Source of the DNA: Caballeronia concitans
GTDB taxonomy: Bacteria > Pseudomonadota > Gammaproteobacteria > Burkholderiales > Burkholderiaceae
Assembly (NCBI RefSeq): GCF_001544615.1
Contig: NZ_FCNV02000008.1
Span: 186,001 to 250,000, forward strand
Reading direction: 5' to 3'
Length of the DNA stretch: 64,000 bases
Shown here: one piece after another, positions 62,681 to 64,000 of the stretch
Numbering within the stretch: position 1 is the first letter of the stretch
Layout of the letters: each line of letters opens with the position of its first letter
Notes under the pieces: generated by a model
What the model was told of the DNA's origin: nothing
Databases searched by the model: none
What the model saw: the letters and a program-made list of their open reading frames with translations, nothing else
Program-made: the position numbers and the translations under genes

Positions 62681-63821
62681 CGATGGTTTCCCACTGTCCG
62701 TTCTTCACCTGATACAGCGTCGATGACGCGTTCTTCAGCGCGCCCTTGTCGTCGAACGCGATCGGGCCGGTAATGCCTTCGAAGGAAATCTTCTTCAGCG
62801 CCGGCCGATACACCTTCGGATCGGCGGAATTCGCCTTCTCCATGGCGTGGATGGCGGCCCACGCGGCGTCGTAGCCGAACGGCGCATACGAAAGAATCGC
62901 GACGCCGAAGCGCTTCTGGAACTTGTCGCCGAACGCCTTGCCTTGCGGCAGCTTGTCGAGCGGACTGCCGTATTCCCAGGCCTGCGCGCCTTCGGCGGCA
63001 TCGCCCGCGAGCTTGAGGAAATCCGCGTCCATCACGCCGCCGCCGCCCACGAACTGCGCGTTCACGCCGAGCTGCTTCATGCGCTTGACGACGGCCGCCG
63101 CCTGACGATCCAGCCCGCCGAAAAAGATGAGATCCGCGTTCGCGGCCTTCAGGCGCGTGAGCTGCGCGCTGAAATCGACGGTCTGGTTGTCGCTGAATTC
63201 GCGCGCGACGATGTTGCCGCCCTTCGCCTTCACCGCCTTCTCGAACTCGTCGGCTTCGCCCTGACCGAAGGCCGTGCGATCGTCGATGATCGCGATGCGC
63301 TTCGCCTTCGTCGTCGTCACCGCGTAGACGCCGGCGTTGCCCGCGTTCTGCGCATCGCTCGAAATGACCGTGAAGACGTTCTCGAGGCCGCGCGTGGTGA
63401 TCGTGGGATTGGTCGCGGCCGGATCGATCATCGGGATGCCGGCGTTGTTGTAGATGGGCGAGGCGGGCAGCGTGGTGCCCGAATTGAAGTGGCCGACGAC
63501 GACCGCGACGCCGTCATCGACCAGTTTCTGCGCCGCCTGCACGCCGACGCGCGGATCGGCCTGATCGTCTTCCGCCGCGATCTCGAACTTCGCCGTTTTC
63601 CCGCCGATGCTGATTTTCTTCGCGTTGGCTTCGTCTAGCGCGAGTTGCACGCCGTTTTGGAGATCCTTTCCGTAACCCGCATTCGCGCCGGTGAGCGGCG
63701 CGGCGAAACCGACTTTCACCGTGACGTCTTCGGCTGCGGCCGTCATCGGCGCGACGGCGAAAGCGGCGATGGCGCAGGCCGCCAGCCATGCCGCCGGTTT
63801 GAGGTTCGTACGGATACGCAT
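62661..63821 (-). CDS. Branched-chain amino acid ABC substrate-binding protein
   Basis: The 386-residue precursor (start MRIRTNLK at 63821, with AGGAGAGG upstream) has a signal peptide ending near TAAAED and belongs to the Leu/Ile/Val-binding (LivJ/LivK) family. Typical segments are VKVGFAAPLTGANAGYGKDLQNGVQLALDEANA, EDDQADPRVGVQAAQKLVDDGV, VVGHFNSGTTLPASPIYNNAGIPMIDPAATNP and FGYDAAWAAIHAMEKA. Specificity within the group cannot be told. No permease genes lie between it and the window end; they could follow upstream outside the window. Its 3' end overlaps the LysR gene by 20 bases. Confidence 0.93.
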   Translation of the reverse strand: MRIRTNLKPAAWLAACAIAAFAVAPMTAAAEDVTVKVGFAAPLTGANAGYGKDLQNGVQLALDEANAKKISIGGKTAKFEIAAEDDQADPRVGVQAAQKLVDDGVAVVVGHFNSGTTLPASPIYNNAGIPMIDPAATNPTITTRGLENVFTVISSDAQNAGNAGVYAVTTTKAKRIAIIDDRTAFGQGEADEFEKAVKAKGGNIVAREFSDNQTVDFSAQLTRLKAANADLIFFGGLDRQAAAVVKRMKQLGVNAQFVGGGGVMDADFLKLAGDAAEGAQAWEYGSPLDKLPQGKAFGDKFQKRFGVAILSYAPFGYDAAWAAIHAMEKANSADPKVYRPALKKISFEGITGPIAFDDKGALKNASSTLYQVKNGQWETIVTKHGM

Positions 63822-64000
63822 GGTTTCCTCTCCTGTTGTGGTTTGGCAATCCAATCGAACGTGGCCGCCGCATTTATGCGTGACCACCGCATGGAACACG
63901 ACCAATTAGCCGCCGGCAAGACGGAATTCCCCTCGCCAGGACGGCGGACATGCGCAATGTAGGAAGCCAAATTCGCCGCGTCTTGTCGAATCGTCACGGA

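Overview
This 64 kb GC-rich window looks like part of a replicon of a methylotrophy-capable Burkholderiaceae bacterium, most likely Paraburkholderia or Caballeronia. The evidence is gene content: a bacterial tetrahydromethanopterin (H4MPT) C1 cluster with a DmrB-type reductase, a lanthanide-type methanol dehydrogenase operon, a glycine betaine demethylation cluster, and a dispersed hairpin repeat of the kind I associate with that group. This is a reading of the sequence only; no database was searched.

Layout. 1-2105: the end of a transketolase gene and a class II fructose-bisphosphate aldolase, probably the tail of a Calvin-Benson (cbb) operon. 2114-2793: a VapC/Phd-type toxin-antitoxin pair. 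2883-3431: a thioredoxin-like protein. 3428-15386: the H4MPT block. One overlapping minus-strand unit encodes a sigma-54 activator, DmrB and a dihydropteroate-synthase-like protein. It is followed by folB (plus strand), then a small secreted protein, fae, a CitG-like protein, two ATP-grasp enzymes, mch, mtdB and a beta-RFAP synthase, all on the minus strand. 15489-16121: a long imperfect inverted repeat. 16171-24707: a pterin carbinolamine dehydratase gene diverges from xoxF-xoxG-xoxJ, an unrecognised secreted protein, a CbbR-like LysR regulator, two metallo-beta-lactamase-fold proteins and a SoxYZ-like carrier. 24765-27375: an EthD protein, a membrane protein and an aromatic-acid-type MFS transporter. 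27635-42655: fdhA, gbdR, and the glycine betaine/dimethylglycine catabolic run (glyA, M19-like, V4R-like, dgcA, dgcB, etfA, etfB, gbcA, gbcB, betaine-binding protein). 42728-43603: purU. 43732-48163: a glycosyltransferase and an acetoacetyl-CoA-synthetase/carrier/thioesterase fusion below an AT-rich gap. 48821-64000: copA with a CueR-type promoter, a PaiB-like protein, DUF1254, DUF748 and DUF29 proteins, a DHA2 exporter, an amino-acid binding protein, a methionine-type aminotransferase, a LysR regulator and a branched-chain amino-acid binding protein.

How it fits together. XoxF oxidises methanol to formaldehyde (or further) in the periplasm, passing electrons to XoxG. Formaldehyde also arises from demethylation of glycine betaine. 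Fae, MtdB and Mch carry formaldehyde on H4MPT to formyl-H4MPT. FdhA is a second, glutathione-independent formaldehyde sink, GlyA consumes methylene-THF and PurU releases formate from formyl-THF. The CO2 made could be refixed by a Calvin cycle whose last two genes open the window. The Fhc complex, formate dehydrogenase and sarcosine oxidase are not in the window and must lie elsewhere if the routes are complete. Candidate -24/-12 promoters before fae and xoxF, with a sigma-54 activator encoded in the same block, suggest (inference) a shared switch.

Among the less explained items are the unrecognised secreted protein in the xox operon, a metallo-beta-lactamase homologue with nearly all metal ligands replaced, an M19 homologue lacking the first metal-binding motif, and the AACS-carrier-thioesterase fusion.
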